The notes beneath the pieces were generated by a model. That model ran no database searches. It was not told the origin of the DNA and saw only the letters and a program-made list of their open reading frames with translations. 64,000 nucleotides of DNA, taken from Mucor racemosus (Eukaryota; Mucoromycota; Mucoromycetes; Mucorales; Mucoraceae). Shown one piece after another: positions 33,737 to 46,936 of this stretch. Both the position numbers and the translations under genes were made by a program. Position 1 is the first letter of the stretch, and every line of letters begins with the position of its first letter. Location of the stretch: assembly GCA_027405735.1 (NCBI GenBank), contig JAPEHQ010000002.1, positions 992,001 to 1,056,000 on the forward strand. Reading direction: 5' to 3'.

Positions 33737-36114
33737 AATAACAATATGGAAAAGAAAACAAAAGAAAACGAAAGAAAAGGAAAAGACAGAGAGAGAGAAG
33801 CAAGGATAATATTTTGACACTTGGTTCAAATTGAATTGACCAAAAGTTTATTTAAATGTATTATGTTTTTGATTAAATAGCCGCTTTTCTTTTTACACTT
33901 GCTAAATAATGTGATCATTTGTATGTATTTGTATAATCTTTGTTGAGAGTCAAGCCTCAATTTGGATACTTTTCATCCAGATTTAGACATTTAGCGCTTG
34001 TGGAACGGAAAAATAATAATAAATAGCATCATGACGAGAGAATGATCTTGTTTACTGTAGTGGTAAATAAAAAATAAAAAAAAGGTGTTCGGTTGATCTT
34101 TAAATGGGATATATTTATGTTGAATTTGTAAGTTTATGAAATCACATTGCTTATACTTTATATGTGATATACTTGTGTGTATTCATTCATCATGTTCCAA
34201 TAAAACCATACTACTACAGTTGCGCATATCTAAAGCATTCCGTTTTAAGATTTTGGGATTATTAAATTTACAAATAAATGCTCTGCTCTTACTACAATTT
34301 TGAAGGTGCAATTTTTATATAAAGCACCGTGCTTGATTTAGAATGTCTGTTGTTATGGCTTTTCCTCGTTTTTACTAAATGGGAACTAAATTGCGGCGGG
34401 TTTTTGTTTCTAAATTGCGCTCTTTTGAGGCTATTTTTTTATTTTAAAAAAGCATAAAATGATCATATACATAGTCATATATATACAGAGACTTTACTAG
34501 ATTATACTAGTTGTATCTTTCAAAAAAAAAAACTCTTTAAAGAGCTATTAATTTCTTTTTTTTTTTTTTTTGGAAATTTTTAGCATTTGATATTCCGTCA
34601 AATTCTGTGAAATGTGGACCCTTTTTAAATGTACCGAAAGCACCAATATAAGCAATTTATCAGAAATAAAAAAAATACTGGAGTGTTTTTCATTTCTCCA
34701 ATAAACCAAAGTCAATGATTTATAATAAATATTATCTATTAGATTGTTGTGAAACTTCTTTAAAAGAAAATTTTATCTGATTTTAAGTCTAAATAAAATT
34801 AATGTAATTTATACTTCTGGCACTACTATACCCATACCTGGAGTCGAGGGTTTTAAAATGTAGTAGTTTGGTAAGGACTTGTACAGAAATACATATATAC
34901 AAACGTGCAAATAAAAAAATGCGTATCATATATGATTTGCAAATAATTTCAACATATTATCACCCAAAGATATACCAAACTGTTCGCTAAGTGTTGAGTA
35001 ATAATTCCTTGAATTCGCCATGATAAAATATACCAAAAATATGGAAGAATGTGAAAAATCTTTCATGAGATGTATATATATGATCAATTCTTAAATTTTA
35101 TATCATTTAGACACTCAAAAATGCTGCTAAATAAAATATGATTACCGGGGATGGGATGCATTTTTGCATTTGTTTTATCATCAATAATTTAGAAAATACT
35201 CAAGCAAGGATGTTTTTGAAGTTTGACAGCAAATTATATAGATACCAGTATTTGTCTTTTGTAGCCCATCCAATTCTGAATTGGTTTATGATTTTCAAAA
35301 AAAAAAAAAAACTACTCCTAAATGTTTCATAAATAGAGATTTTTTACTGCTTGTATTTTCAATAAATCCTTCAAAAATGTATCTTTTTGAGAATTTAAAA
35401 AGTGTCCAGTAGACAATAACGCTATATACCGTACCTACTATTTGTTTTGTTATTGACTGCTGACCACATAATAAAACAACCTGCTTATTAACAAAACAGG
35501 GTTTACGAACACCTGATGTTTTTTTCTGGCGATTATTGCATATAGTTTGGTAAAATTTATAATGATGAATGCTCAAAGATTTTCTAAAAAAAAAATAGAT
35601 GTAAAAGACATTGCACTACAATTTTGATCATAGAAGAGGGCATTTGTTTATTAGTTTCTGTAGTTGCCATTGCTGTTTATGCCGGTTTTCGATTGATTTG
35701 CGCCATTTCTAATTCAAAATGGTTTGCTGAGCCATAAAACTCACTTGGAAAAAGTACACGTTTAATTCCCACAGTTTAATCAGAAAATTGATGGGATGCT
35801 TAAAATATAGATCTGAATACTGTTACAGCTGTAGTATCTATTTTAAAAATTCCAGACCGTTTAGATCAATACTCATCAAATGCGACCATTTTGGGTCATT
35901 TTGCGAACGCTAGATTTGGTAAAACAGTAATCTGCATAGATAGTAGTAGAAAGTGGTGATAATTATAAAAGGAATGCTACCATTCCAGATTAGTTAGCTC
36001 ATTTTTATAATAAGAATTACAATGCAACTCAAAAGGTTCATTATTATCTTAAAAGTTACTATAATAGCCTGTGAACGTAACACAGAATTTGGAATGAGGA
36101 TATACACATTATTT

Positions 36115-36500
36115 TTTTCGAGCAAAACCGAGGATATTCTTTTGTACACATTTTTTGAGGACATCTCCACGAAAAATCAATATTTTGAAGAAATTTAAAC
36201 TGGGACCTAGAGAGCTCAACGAGGTTGATGATATGAATGTAAAAAAATTCTGCACAATTTAACGAATATTTTGGAATTTATTACGAAAATGTCAAAAAAA
36301 ATGAAATTAAAAAAAAAAATGCCCAAATTTCTCAAACTCAGATATGTTAAAGAGAATTTTAAAACAAGTAAGTTTTGTTATAAAAAAGTTTTTGAGCATC
36401 TTAATTTTTTGCAGAGATATTAAGGCTCAAAGTTTCAATTTTTCATATTTAAGCCGTAAAAACCAAAATTGGAAGAAAAAATTATCGGTTTTTCCGAATT
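36115..36500 (+). repeat. Dispersed AT-rich repeat family, copy 2 (middle part)
   Basis: Matches 25870-26050 and 40160-40520 (CGAAAAATCAATATTTTGAA, then AAATGTCAAAAAA and TTTTTTGCAGAGATAT). Confidence 0.65.
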
Positions 36501-37584
36501 TATTCGACAGATGCTATAGTGATAGTCTGTAGACAATTAATTGTTATTTGTAGCTCTTAAAAATCTGTATCCAATCAAACTAATTTCAATAAAAGGGTTT
36601 TACTATTTTGCTATGAAAATCGCTCAAAATCGCGATTTTTGGATGGGGGTTGGGGTCAAAAAACAAGAGTACACCTTCAAATCTTCACTAATCCTTGAAA
36701 AATTAATTTTTTTGAAAAAACTAAAAACGGATCTATATATATTGCTGCTCGCAATTATTTTTATGGAACTGTCATTTTGTTTGATAACTTACTGGAAAAT
36801 GATATTAATAATTTACACGTTTTTGGTGTATTTTATGGGATAAATTCTTTGAATTTTTATTTTGGCTCTATTTGTATCTAACAAATAATATACCTATAAT
36901 ATAGACAAAAAACTTTTATTATAATTGCAAGTAATGTTTACTTAATAAAATCAATAGGTATGCTTGTTTTTCTGATATTCCTATAATTTTTTGAACGGCT
37001 ATATCTCCGCAAAAAAAATAGCTAAGAATATATGAATAGCACCATAATTATTGCAGCATTAACTTGTATTAGAGTCCGCTCTTACCTCAGCATATGAGAA
37101 AATTTATGGGAAAAATGTTGGAGATCTGATTTTTAGGAAAAAAAATCCATTTTAAATTGTGGAGTGTAACTTTTATAGTATATGGAGTGTAACCTTAATG
37201 GTATTATTGGCTATGTATGGACCTAGGAATGTTTACGTAATCTCTCTGATGAAAGATGAAAACTATATAAAGAGGACATTTATTTATTACAAAAGTCTTC
37301 AAGTAGAATTTAACTCGATAATAAAACCCTAATGTTATCTAGCCGAATTCCTATTGTTTTTTTTTATATTTTTTCAGTGAATATCCCTACCTATTCCACA
37401 TTATCAGCCAAATATATATTGCATACTACAGTACAGCTATACATTTTGAATGCGAAGTAAATTCAAATATATCAGAAGAGAAGCTAGTAATTTATTGAAA
37501 GGTAAAACGTTTAAAATTAATCAAGTGAAAAAGTACAGTTTTATTATGAGATTATAGAGAGGTAATGATCGCAATAATTGAGCA

Positions 37585-37745
37585 GTGCGAGCATAAGCAA
37601 GCGAGCGAGTCCTATGCTCGGGCTCGCTTGGATTGCGCTTTTTTTAGGTTAGTACTTGCTTTGGCCTGCTTGATTAAATTTTTTAAGCAATTTCCTGCTT
37701 GGCGCTCGACGAAAACATTGAAAGCTTGCTTGTATGCTTGCTCGA
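37585..37745. repeat. Low-complexity GCTCG/GCTTG patch
   Basis: Words GCGAGC, GCTCG and GCTTG recur about a dozen times in 160 bp, on both strands, in otherwise AT-rich DNA. Could be an eroded tandem array. Confidence 0.5.
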
Positions 37746-38419
37746 GATTGATTTATCGAGACTTCGTAAATTGAAATTAAAGTAAAAAGTACCGCCTATT
37801 AGAATGCATTAAATGTGGGTTTATATAATTACTGGGTTTGTGTGGTGAGATCTAATAGACAGGGATCCATTATTAGATGTGACAATATAAATTATTGTAA
37901 TGATCCAGTTACATTACATAAGCAAATTGCACATATAAATAACAACCAAGAACGGATCAATTGCACATTAGTGAATTTATCTGTTCTTTCCTTTCCTCTT
38001 ATTATATTTATAACCACAATCCAAATAAATATATATTGTTACTTATTTATCATTGTTACTTATAACCAATTATTATATAACTCCATATAATCAATCATAG
38101 GTAATAATCGTATACTAGTAATAGCAATTACAATTAGTAACACCAACCCTCATATCCAATCATAGAATCAAAGTCAGACATATAATCCTCTATATTATAT
38201 ATCCAGTTTGACAATCCATTGATCTATTACAATTATTATTAGTCGATAAATGTGTATGGGTATAATATGTTATATTTAAGTAGGAATATTGCTATAAGTT
38301 ATGTTTTATTATTGGTTTTTAGGTGACAGGAATCAGTTACTGAACAATAGGTCTTGCTAAATCTGTCTATATTTGGAATATTGTAGTTCTGATAGAACAT
38401 GCACAAGATAGACCTAACT

Positions 38420-40870
38420 TGAAGCTACTCTGCGTTTTTTGTTTCAGCAAAAAATACTGATTTTTTGTTGAGATTATTAAGGTAGTAGTTTGCATTACTG
38501 TTTAAACCCTATAATGACTGAGTTACAAAAGCGATTTGTTAAATCGAACAGAAAATGATAAAAAAACAAGTTCGTTTAATAGCTCATAATCTGCAAAATA
38601 AGTGAAACTCACGTATTAAATGGTTTTTGTATAATTTTAGATTCTGCATCCATTTAAATAAAATTCAGGTAAATGTTTCATATCAAAATTTGCGTAAAAT
38701 GCGATTGGAATTTAGGGTTTTTTTCAAAGATGCACATTAATTTTCATAAGCATATTTTGAATAACGTGCCACCAGCTTTAAACCTGCACAAATTTTAACT
38801 TTTTTTAAGAGCTATCAACTCACCCAAAACTAACGATACAATAAAAAAAATCCATAACAATCATTATTTAAACCTTTGTAAACAATTGTTATGGCTCGAA
38901 TACTTAATTTTACTATAAAATCATTCTGTTGATAGCCCTTGAAAATAGACGGTATTTCAAAATTTAAGCTGTGTGCTCTTAGGTGAGGGTAACTTTTGAA
39001 ACAAGGATACTCTGTGACACATAACCTCCTTACCTTAAACCCAGCTTACTTAAGCAATGCGTGAAATCAGCATTTTCGCTATCAACTTTCCGAAAAATAA
39101 AGATATAATAAATCAGAGCCATAACAATCATTATTTAAACCTTTGTGAACAATTATTATGACTTTAATAGTTATTTTTATTATAAAATCATTTTACTGAT
39201 ACCCAAAGTACCATTGCGAATGCAATTGGATCAAAATGTACTGTGGTGCTGCCAAGAGGGAAGCTCGTTTGCGATGTGACTATACATTCAAGTCTCTGGA
39301 GAAAAACATCCATTCTTTTCTGGATACCTCTGGTAACCTGACTCAAATCAGACATTATTTCAGAAGGTCGCTGGACTACATCGAAGCTTATAGCAAATGT
39401 AGAGAAGTTGTCCAAGAAGTTAAGAAATTTGTCAAAAAAAATATTTATCTCACAGAAAATTTAGAATTCCTAAAGATTTGTTATAAAAATAAAATGTTTG
39501 TTTAAACTTATTATACTTCTCAATCTCTCAAATAACAAATGAGCTACATTATCTGCCATGAGATGCCTCCAAAAAAAATATATATATTGAAATGGCGGAG
39601 TTCCAAAATAAATAAAAATTGAAACAAAATTAAAGTTTGTTACGCCAGGAGATTATATCAATCTCAAAGCTAAAATATGTACTAAATCATTTAATAAAAA
39701 TAAAGGAAAACTGTTATAAAATGAAAGAGCACACTAAAACTAAAGAACTTTATTATAAGATCGAACCATCTTCTTTTATATTCACATTCTCTAATTATAT
39801 GACCTGTTTAAAGGAGTCTATTTATATATATACATATATCCAATCAAGTCTAGGTGACACAAACTAGTTCCATATTCCTGCATACACGGAGCTTCATAAC
39901 ATAATACACAGCAATGTAGAACTTAACATATCAAACTGTGTCGTAATCTTAACCAAGGAATGCACCCAGATCTGTGGATGTAACAAAGTTTACACAGATT
40001 TAAAGCTGGTGGCACGTTACAAGTAATGGAGATGATGCGTAGCAAAATTTTCTATCGATTAAGCCATTAATGAACCTTCTAGCTGCTTTTTTCGTAGAGA
40101 AAATGAGATTTTTGTTAATTTTTTTTTCAAATTTAGAATTTGGGATGAGGGTATACAAGGGAAAAATTGAAGCTAGAAACGAAAATATTTCTTTATACAC
40201 ATTTTTGAGGATATTTCACGAAAAATCAATATTTTGAAAAAAAACTAAATTGGGTCCAAGAGAGCTTAACGAGCTTAACGAGCTTAATAACATGAATGTA
40301 AAAAAATGCTACTCAATTTAACAAGTATTTTGAAATCTACCACAAAAATGCCAAAAACATGCCAAAAAAATAAAATTGCTTAGAATCTTTTGGTACAAAA
40401 TATGTTTTAGAGCTCGTCAAAACAAATAAGTTTTATTATTAAAAAGTGTTAGTATAGCTTAATTTTTCGTAGAGATACGAGGTCTCAAAATTTCCAATTT
40501 TTAGCAGTAAAATATCTGTAAAAATCTGAAACATTAGCACTGAAAAATCAATAACAACTGCAAAAAATAATATATTTCCAGGTACGTATTTTTGGTTTAA
40601 AACTGAACATCGCAGATTCATTGACATATAATTTTTTCTTCACGTTAGTTAGTAGAAAAAAGTAGAGCAGGGATGAAAAGTGAGACGCAATTTTCAAGGA
40701 AAAAACAATGGATTTTACCTGTTTTTGAGTCTCTCATGAGGTATAGAATAAATTTAAGGATGTGTAACATAATGCGACCAATTTATATATGCTTAGTAGT
40801 GTCCACGATATACCCTAAAAAGTGTTTAGTATGAGGTTGGTTGTAGAAAAGAGGGGACATTCCGATTTTG
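38420..40870 (+). repeat. Dispersed AT-rich repeat family, longest copy (interrupted)
   Basis: Left part 38420-38763 matches 25490-25770. Right part 40020-40870 matches 25790-26050, 36115-36500 and, inverted, 21700-22160. The two parts are split by the TIR element at 38764-40017. This defines a noncoding family of at least 1.2 kb. Confidence 0.7.
38764..40017. mobile_element. 1,254-bp TIR element with TA target duplication
   Basis: Left end ACGTGCCACCAGCTTTAAA (38764-38782) and its exact inverse at 39999-40017, then (C/T)CTG(C/T) also matching. TA precedes (38762-38763) and follows (40018-40019). The element sits inside a dispersed repeat whose uninterrupted copy is at 25395-26060. Inside is a direct duplication of about 130 bp (38811-38940 and 39066-39210), each with CCATAACAAT or similar inverted arms. 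A 90-codon open frame (39236-39505) has no recognised family. The TA target suggests a Tc1/mariner-type nonautonomous element, inferred. Confidence 0.8.
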
Positions 40871-41224
40871 AAGGCTGAAAACTACGAGAATTCAAATTTT
40901 GCACGAGCAGGTACCTACTCTTAAATTATTTCGTAATACGCTATGGTGTATATTCGTTTCGATAAAATTTAGTTATATTCCTCTTGTCATCATACTACTG
41001 CTGTGGAATACTACTGCTGTGAAATATTATATGAAATATATTTTGATAATTCATACAGTGGAATGACTCTTTCAGGGCATAGTTTGTATGCATACATTGT
41101 TTAAAGAAAGATACACTGTCTTTAAAGACATTTTATTATAGTAAAAAAAAAGGGGGAATAAAATTATAAAATTATATACAAATACAAATTAAGAATTAAA
41201 AAATTACAAGATAGATATTACATA

Positions 41225-43219
41225 TCAAGATCTATGAATATTACTACTGCTGATATTACCACTATCGCCTTCATCATCATCGTCGTCGTCGTCATCATCC
41301 TCATCATCATCCTCATCATCATCGTTATCGGAAGCAACCTGTGGTCCTCTTGCTAAATCAGATATGATTTGCTTTCTCCATCTTTCAGTTCGATCTCTTA
41401 ATCGAAGCAACTTATTGACTTGATTATTTTGCTTTTCCAATTGAGATTCTAATTGAGACACATGAGCTCTTAAATGAGCTAATTCAGTTTCCATGGATGC
41501 TACTTTTGTATCATTTGCCATGCAATTGGAACACGAAGAGAGGGGAGGAATAGACAAAAGAGATAATGGTGGAGGTGGTTGTCTAGAAGGAAGGGGTGGT
41601 GAAGATAAAGGCAATTTAATAGTGGCAGGAGATGACGATGACATTGAAAAAGTAGAATTTGCTGGTGATGATGCTGCTATTTGTTTATTCATAAAAGATG
41701 GAGATGCGATTGCTGATTTGTTGGTAAAGGAAGGTGATGCTGTATTGCTGGATTTTGTAATAGAAGATGATGCGGGTGACATATTAGTAACATTAGGAGA
41801 AGCAATGCTTGGTTTGGTGACAACAGGCGAGGCTATTTTTGATTTTACAGGTGATATGGATAGAGGGGGTTGTACGTTGGTCGATTTAGGTGGTGAAGGA
41901 TTCACTATAGGTGCAGGTATAATAATTCGTGCTGGTGAAATAGGCGATGATGAGGAAGAAGCCAACTCGTCTTCTTCATCATCAGCAAGTTCTTCTTCTT
42001 CCTCTTCCTCTTCCTCTTCCTCTTCCATATTATCTTCTTCTTCATCATCCTCTTCACTTTCTGCCATTTCTACATCCTCATCTTCACTATTTACATTGGA
42101 TTTCATGTCAGAATCATTCTCATCAACGTCTGATTCTTCTCCTGCATCGTTTCCGTCTTGATCAGAGTCTTCGCTATGGTGTTGCCTCAAGAATTTTTGA
42201 GCATTTTCAATCATTTGTTGACTGTTTTGACTATTATCTCTCATACGTTTTCTACTACCAGCCAACAAGATTGGGATTCGATATCCTTGATCAGCAGGAT
42301 CTTCTTCCAATTCCTCATCATCCGAATCACCTGCTGTCGTATTGACATTATTGTTGTTATTATCTGATTTACGTTTCTTGTAGTTTCCAATCATCAAACA
42401 AGTCGAATATTTTCCTTCGGCTGCATTAAATTGATACTCATTACCCAACAAATAGTCGAAATAACAGTCGATTTTATATCTATTCATCCATCTTTTGACA
42501 CGCTGAGCAAATTGAGGTCGACCTGCCATATCATTTAAACCTAATTGACCTACCAATTGAGACCAATTCTTAATCTAAATCATCAAAAATTTAATAATTG
42601 TATTTAATTCAATATAAAGAAACCAAATACCTCTTGCTTGTGTAATTTCAAAACAAGTTGATAAATATCCCACGTAGTATAAGAAATGTCACCAGTTTTA
42701 GGCACAGATTGAAATTTACGTTTAGCATATACTAAGCTATCGATGCCATCACTTATATAAGATGCATCATGTTCTAAAACAAATTGAATATATCCTTCTT
42801 CTATATTTGCAGACGTAACATTATCGCCTGTAATTTTGACTTTTGGTTTGGGCAATACAGTTTGTGTTTGCTCCAATGATGGTTTCGGTGTTTGTAGATC
42901 ATCTGTTGTTGTTGTTGTAGTTGTATTACTATCAAATGTTATAGGTACTTTTACATTTGATGATGAAATTGCAGATTGTGCTGCTGCAATGGCAATATCT
43001 GATGCAGATGTTTTTGATGTAATAAATGTATTTGTATTAAATTGTGCATGATCATTTTTATGAAGATTAGTTAGATTTTGAGGAAGTTGTGGAGCAAGAG
43101 AAGGAGGGGGAGTCGCATGGTTTGCATTGGACAAGTCGAAATTCTGAAATATATTACGTTGGAATGGAGCAATTAAAGGATAGCCTTTTGACTGTTGTAG
43201 TTGCTGTTGTTGTTGTTGC

Positions 43220-43294
<75 letters not shown>

Positions 43295-43813
43295 AGTTGT
43301 AGTTGGGTATAATTATTAGTCGCTGTGGTAGTAGCTGCTGTTGTTGCTGTATTTTGATTGATATTAGTTGGTAAAAAGTCCTGCTTCAAGTACAAATTAT
43401 TCATATCAGAGGTTGATGTTGTTTGATTCATTGGCTCGATGAGAGAATCTTGTCCATTTATGAGTCCATTGTTATTAAAGAATAGATTATTATTCACCCA
43501 GTCAGTCTATTTTCAATATATTAATATCAATTCACTTTTTATATAAACCTGATGTTTTTACATTTGGCATAGAAAATAGAAACTGCTGATCTTGTCTAGC
43601 GAAATTTGTAAACATATTTGATGGCGAAACATTCGAGTCAATTACATTTTGTTGAAATAAATGAGGGTTATTATAGCCACTAGTCGCATGCGATAACCGT
43701 AAGTTATTTGGAATATTTGTATTATTACTGTTGTTATTATTGTTTGGTGTCAGCACTTTAGTTTTATTGTTATTATCACCCGCAGTTCTATGAACAAGGT
43801 CAGACAAGTTCAT
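41225..43813 (-). CDS. ARS-binding protein 2 (Abp2)-like DNA-binding protein
   Basis: Exons 43562-43813, 42631-43506 and 41225-42574 sum to 826 codons, 825 aa. The conserved Abp2 domain spans the exon 2/3 border, about residues 325-430. It begins GYIQFVLEHDASY, continues VYAKRKFQSVP, TTWDIYQLVLKLHKQE and IKNWSQLVGQLGL, and ends VKRWMNRYKIDCYFDYLLGN. S. pombe Abp2 binds replication-origin (ARS) DNA; other fungal members are uncharacterised. The N-terminal third is Asn/Thr/Gln-rich with a tract of roughly 35 Gln (43200-43300). The C-terminal third has acidic runs, Ser/Pro-rich repeats (IASP, SPA) and a coiled coil (METELAHLRAHVSQLESQLE), ending in an Asp run. For exon 1 the donor AAT/GTAAAA at 43561 keeps phase; a GTTTAT donor nearby does not. 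Confidence 0.85.
43200..43300 (-). repeat. CAA/CAG triplet array coding polyglutamine
   Basis: Nearly uninterrupted CAA codons (TTG on +) inside the Abp2-like gene; a likely length-polymorphic site. Confidence 0.9.
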
Positions 43814-45410
43814 AGTAATGTATATTCAAACAAAAAAAAGAAGAAAAAAAAAGAGATTATATGTATAAAATGTAACAGGAAAAAGATTAGTAAAATGGTT
43901 AATGGGGAATACCCAAATTTGGTACGAAAAAATTATATATACCACTGCAATAAACCACAAACATCTCTGATACGGACACTCCATTAGAATATCCCCATCC
44001 ACACAAAATGAATGAATACATGTTTTAGTGTTTAAACCAATCAGCAGATTGATATCAAAACATCTCAGACATCAACAAGATAATCACGCAGTAAACAGCA
44101 TGATATTACCAAACTGCCCACATTTTGATTTTATGCAACATTTATATATATAAATATAGACTAATTGACGTTTTAAATAGTGATTTATTCATGCTTTTTT
44201 TGCTTCATTTCAAGTATATAAATTATAGTACCCTCGTGTAACATCAAACGTTCAGCTAATAATATCTCGTTATTCCCTGTCGATCGACCCGATATGGGTA
44301 TTACTATACATGAGGAAACTGTGCACTACATTGGTGCCCTAAATCATAAATTATATACAGTGAATCTGTGTGAATAGATTTGATTTGCTAGAAGTCAAAT
44401 GTTGCCGTTGTGGTTGTGGGATATACTGTATGTTGTGGCATGTTATATGACTCCCCACAAAAAGTATCCGGGGAACATTTCTAACTTTAGGTACAGCACA
44501 GTTTGACCCTTTGTGAATAAATCATATTTCGATGTTGATGTGGTTAAAGGATTTATAAATATATTACAGTCTACAATCAAGATCCTTAAGAAAAGCGTTT
44601 ATTATCCTAAATACAGTTTTCCTTCGGGGGGTAGCTAAGTGATTTTACTTACCTTAGAATTTGATACAATGTACTAACCTGTTCTTTTCCATACTTCTCT
44701 ATATTCGTCCTCCTTTGTTGGTTTCATTTATATCTTTTTTACTTAATCTTTGTTTATATTTTATATTTTAATTCTTGAAAATCCGGATACTTTTACAAAT
44801 AAAGTATATCAAATAATACAAAATCACGAATAAAATCATATATCATGGCTGAAATCAAGGGAATATGTCTCCTTTTACTGTTTCATACAGCTTAAAATTA
44901 AGTACAACATTATTAATTTAGCCAGTGATTAAAGATTTATGATATGCATCAAGAATAGTATCAGTAGTTACTGAATACATCAACATTGGAGAATAATATC
45001 AATGTTTCCTTTACCAAAATCTATGTGTTAAATCTGCAAAAACACTACATATATATTAAAGATATTTAATTTTACAAGCGAGGATTATCAGCTCAAAAAG
45101 TCTCATCCTTTCCCTCGTTGTTGTGTTATATGAATACTATTTTTCATCAGTGATAAACAATGTGATTCTTCAGGCAATGTTAAAGAGATTCGAAGCATAT
45201 CTTATCGAAATAGAATTTACATCTTATATTATCTTATTGGTAAATTATGCAAGAAAATATTTATTTATTGATTTGAACAACGCTTTATCTCAAGAAACAT
45301 TTAGATAAGTTGAAAGGTTAACGATAGATCTAGTGTAACAGTATAATTAGAAGGGGGGATAGGCTTTTTACAAAGGAGATGTAACATAGTGAAATCTACA
45401 CTATCATCAT
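43814..45410. other. Intergenic, AT-rich
   Basis: About 1.6 kb. Upstream of the Abp2-like gene there is an A/G-rich leader (43832-43853). No gene, tRNA or repeat recognised; short open frames here (e.g. 45123-45308) lack protein-like features. Confidence 0.5.
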
Positions 45411-46936
45411 TTAAGCTTCTATCTTAACGCCGTTAAGTGCTGCTTCCTTATCAATAACGCTAGCTAATCTACGAAGTGCTTCATCCATATTCTCCTTTGT
45501 AACATTACTGTATGAGACTCGAATAAACTCATTCTTGTTTTGATGAGGCATGAAAGCTAAACCAGGAATTGCAAGAACATTTTCTTTCAGAGCTTTAGTC
45601 ATAACCAAATCATAAGAATCGGTAATACCACCTAATAAACGAAGCCATACAAACATACCAGCATTAGGAATAACCCATTCAGCACGCCCAGTCATTCTAC
45701 GATCCAAGCATTCCAAAAATTCATCACGTTTCTCACGGTAAAAGTCTGCAACACGATCAACATGTTCCAAAAAACCTTTGTGTCCCCACTTTTCTAATAA
45801 ACCAAAGGTCATGGCTTGAGGAACACCAGATGGTTGCAAATTGGTTACCATGGTATGCATATTGATACGTTCAATCAAAGGCTTGGGTCCAGTGATCCAG
45901 CCTAAACGGAGACCAGAAGACAAAATCTTACTCATACTATCACAACGCAAGACACGGCCATCAACATCCATGGAAAGATAAGAGGGTGTACGTTTCTCCC
46001 CGAATTGCAAATAATAATAGGCATCATCCTCAAGAATAAGAATATCATATTTAGAGCAAATCTCATAAACAGCTTGCTTACGCTCCAAAGTGGCTGAAAT
46101 ACCAGTGGGATTACCACCACTGGGGATAGTATAAAGACAATGAGGTCTAGGTTGATCTTTCTTACCACTAGGATTGCTCTCTGGCCAATTGGCGAGCATC
46201 TTCTCCAATGATTCAGGAACAATACCAAATTCGTCGGTAGCAACATCAGCAAGATTACATTTGATTGTCTCGAGAAAAGACAAAGCACCAGTGTAAGTGG
46301 GATTCTCAACCAAAACTGATTCTCCTTCATTGATCATCATTTCAAGTGCCTAATTATTAGTTTGCATTTAGTACAACTCCGCAAAAATGACATTTGTAGT
46401 AGCAGTTACCTTTGTCAAAAGATCTTGAGAACCTGCACCAATGGAAAGATCAAAATCTACAGGAGGTTTATGTTCTAATCTTTGAAGTTCACATAACCAT
46501 TCATTCAAAAGAGGTTGACCAGACTAAAAGATTTTTGAATGTAGTACAGTTAGACTTTGGCTTCGTGTTCTCATCGTGGGAAATAACTTACAGTCAAATC
46601 ATAAGATAAAGATCTATTAAATAAATTGTCATCGATTTCAATCTTTTCACCAGTTTTAAGGGTCACTGTCATGCTAGCAAAAGGAAATGTAGCTGGATTA
46701 GGTTGACCAGCACCCAAAGAAATCTAGCAAGTTTTGTTTAAGCATACAATTATAATTAACCAATTCATAATTCATCTCAATTTACCAGTTCCTTGCAATT
46801 CATATAGGGCATTAAAGCACGAACTATAAATTGAAACATGTCAAAAATGAATCTATGATATTCATCAGTTTCATAACTTACTAGCCGAAGGATTTCTAGC
46901 TTTGCTGTGTTCACTGATGTGCTTTGAGTAATCCAT
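45411..46936 (-). CDS. PLP aminotransferase class I (aminoadipate/aromatic, Aro8/AadAT-like)
   Basis: Five exons (46882-46936, 46786-46823, 46592-46723, 46410-46523, 45411-46349) sum to 426 codons, 425 aa. Fold-type I landmarks: ISLGAGQPNPATFPF substrate-binding start, GAGSQDLLTKALEM cofactor-phosphate segment, ENPTYTGAL, GGNPTG (Asn contacts PLP), EDDAYYYLQF (Asp to pyridine N, Tyr), and SMSKILSSGLRLGW with the Schiff-base Lys. The C-terminal FIRVSYS holds the Arg that binds the substrate carboxylate. The sequence style matches fungal Aro8 and 2-aminoadipate/kynurenine transaminases, so a role in lysine (alpha-aminoadipate) or aromatic amino-acid metabolism is likely; substrate cannot be fixed by eye. 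Probably cytosolic: no basic leader before MDYSKHIS. Confidence 0.92.

Larger units (their letters stand above)
33737..41224. other. 7.5-kb gene-poor region of nested repeats
   Basis: Holds the promoter of the KH gene on its left. The rest is AT-rich with 36115-36500, 38420-38763 and 40020-40870 belonging to one dispersed repeat family, a TIR element at 38764-40017, and a locally GC-richer patch at 37585-37745 built of GCTCG/GCTTG words. Short ORFs have no recognisable product. Confidence 0.6.

Noticed and set aside
37565..37774. 69-codon Ala/Cys/Arg-rich frame
   Set aside because: Arises from the GCTCG/GCTTG low-complexity patch; no protein features.
41493..42367. Long + strand frames opposite the Abp2-like gene
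   Set aside because: Their Ser, Asp and His-Leu runs are the complement of low-complexity acidic and Ser/Pro repeats in the real gene.
43089..43319. Poly-Val frame on +
   Set aside because: Complement of the CAA polyglutamine array.
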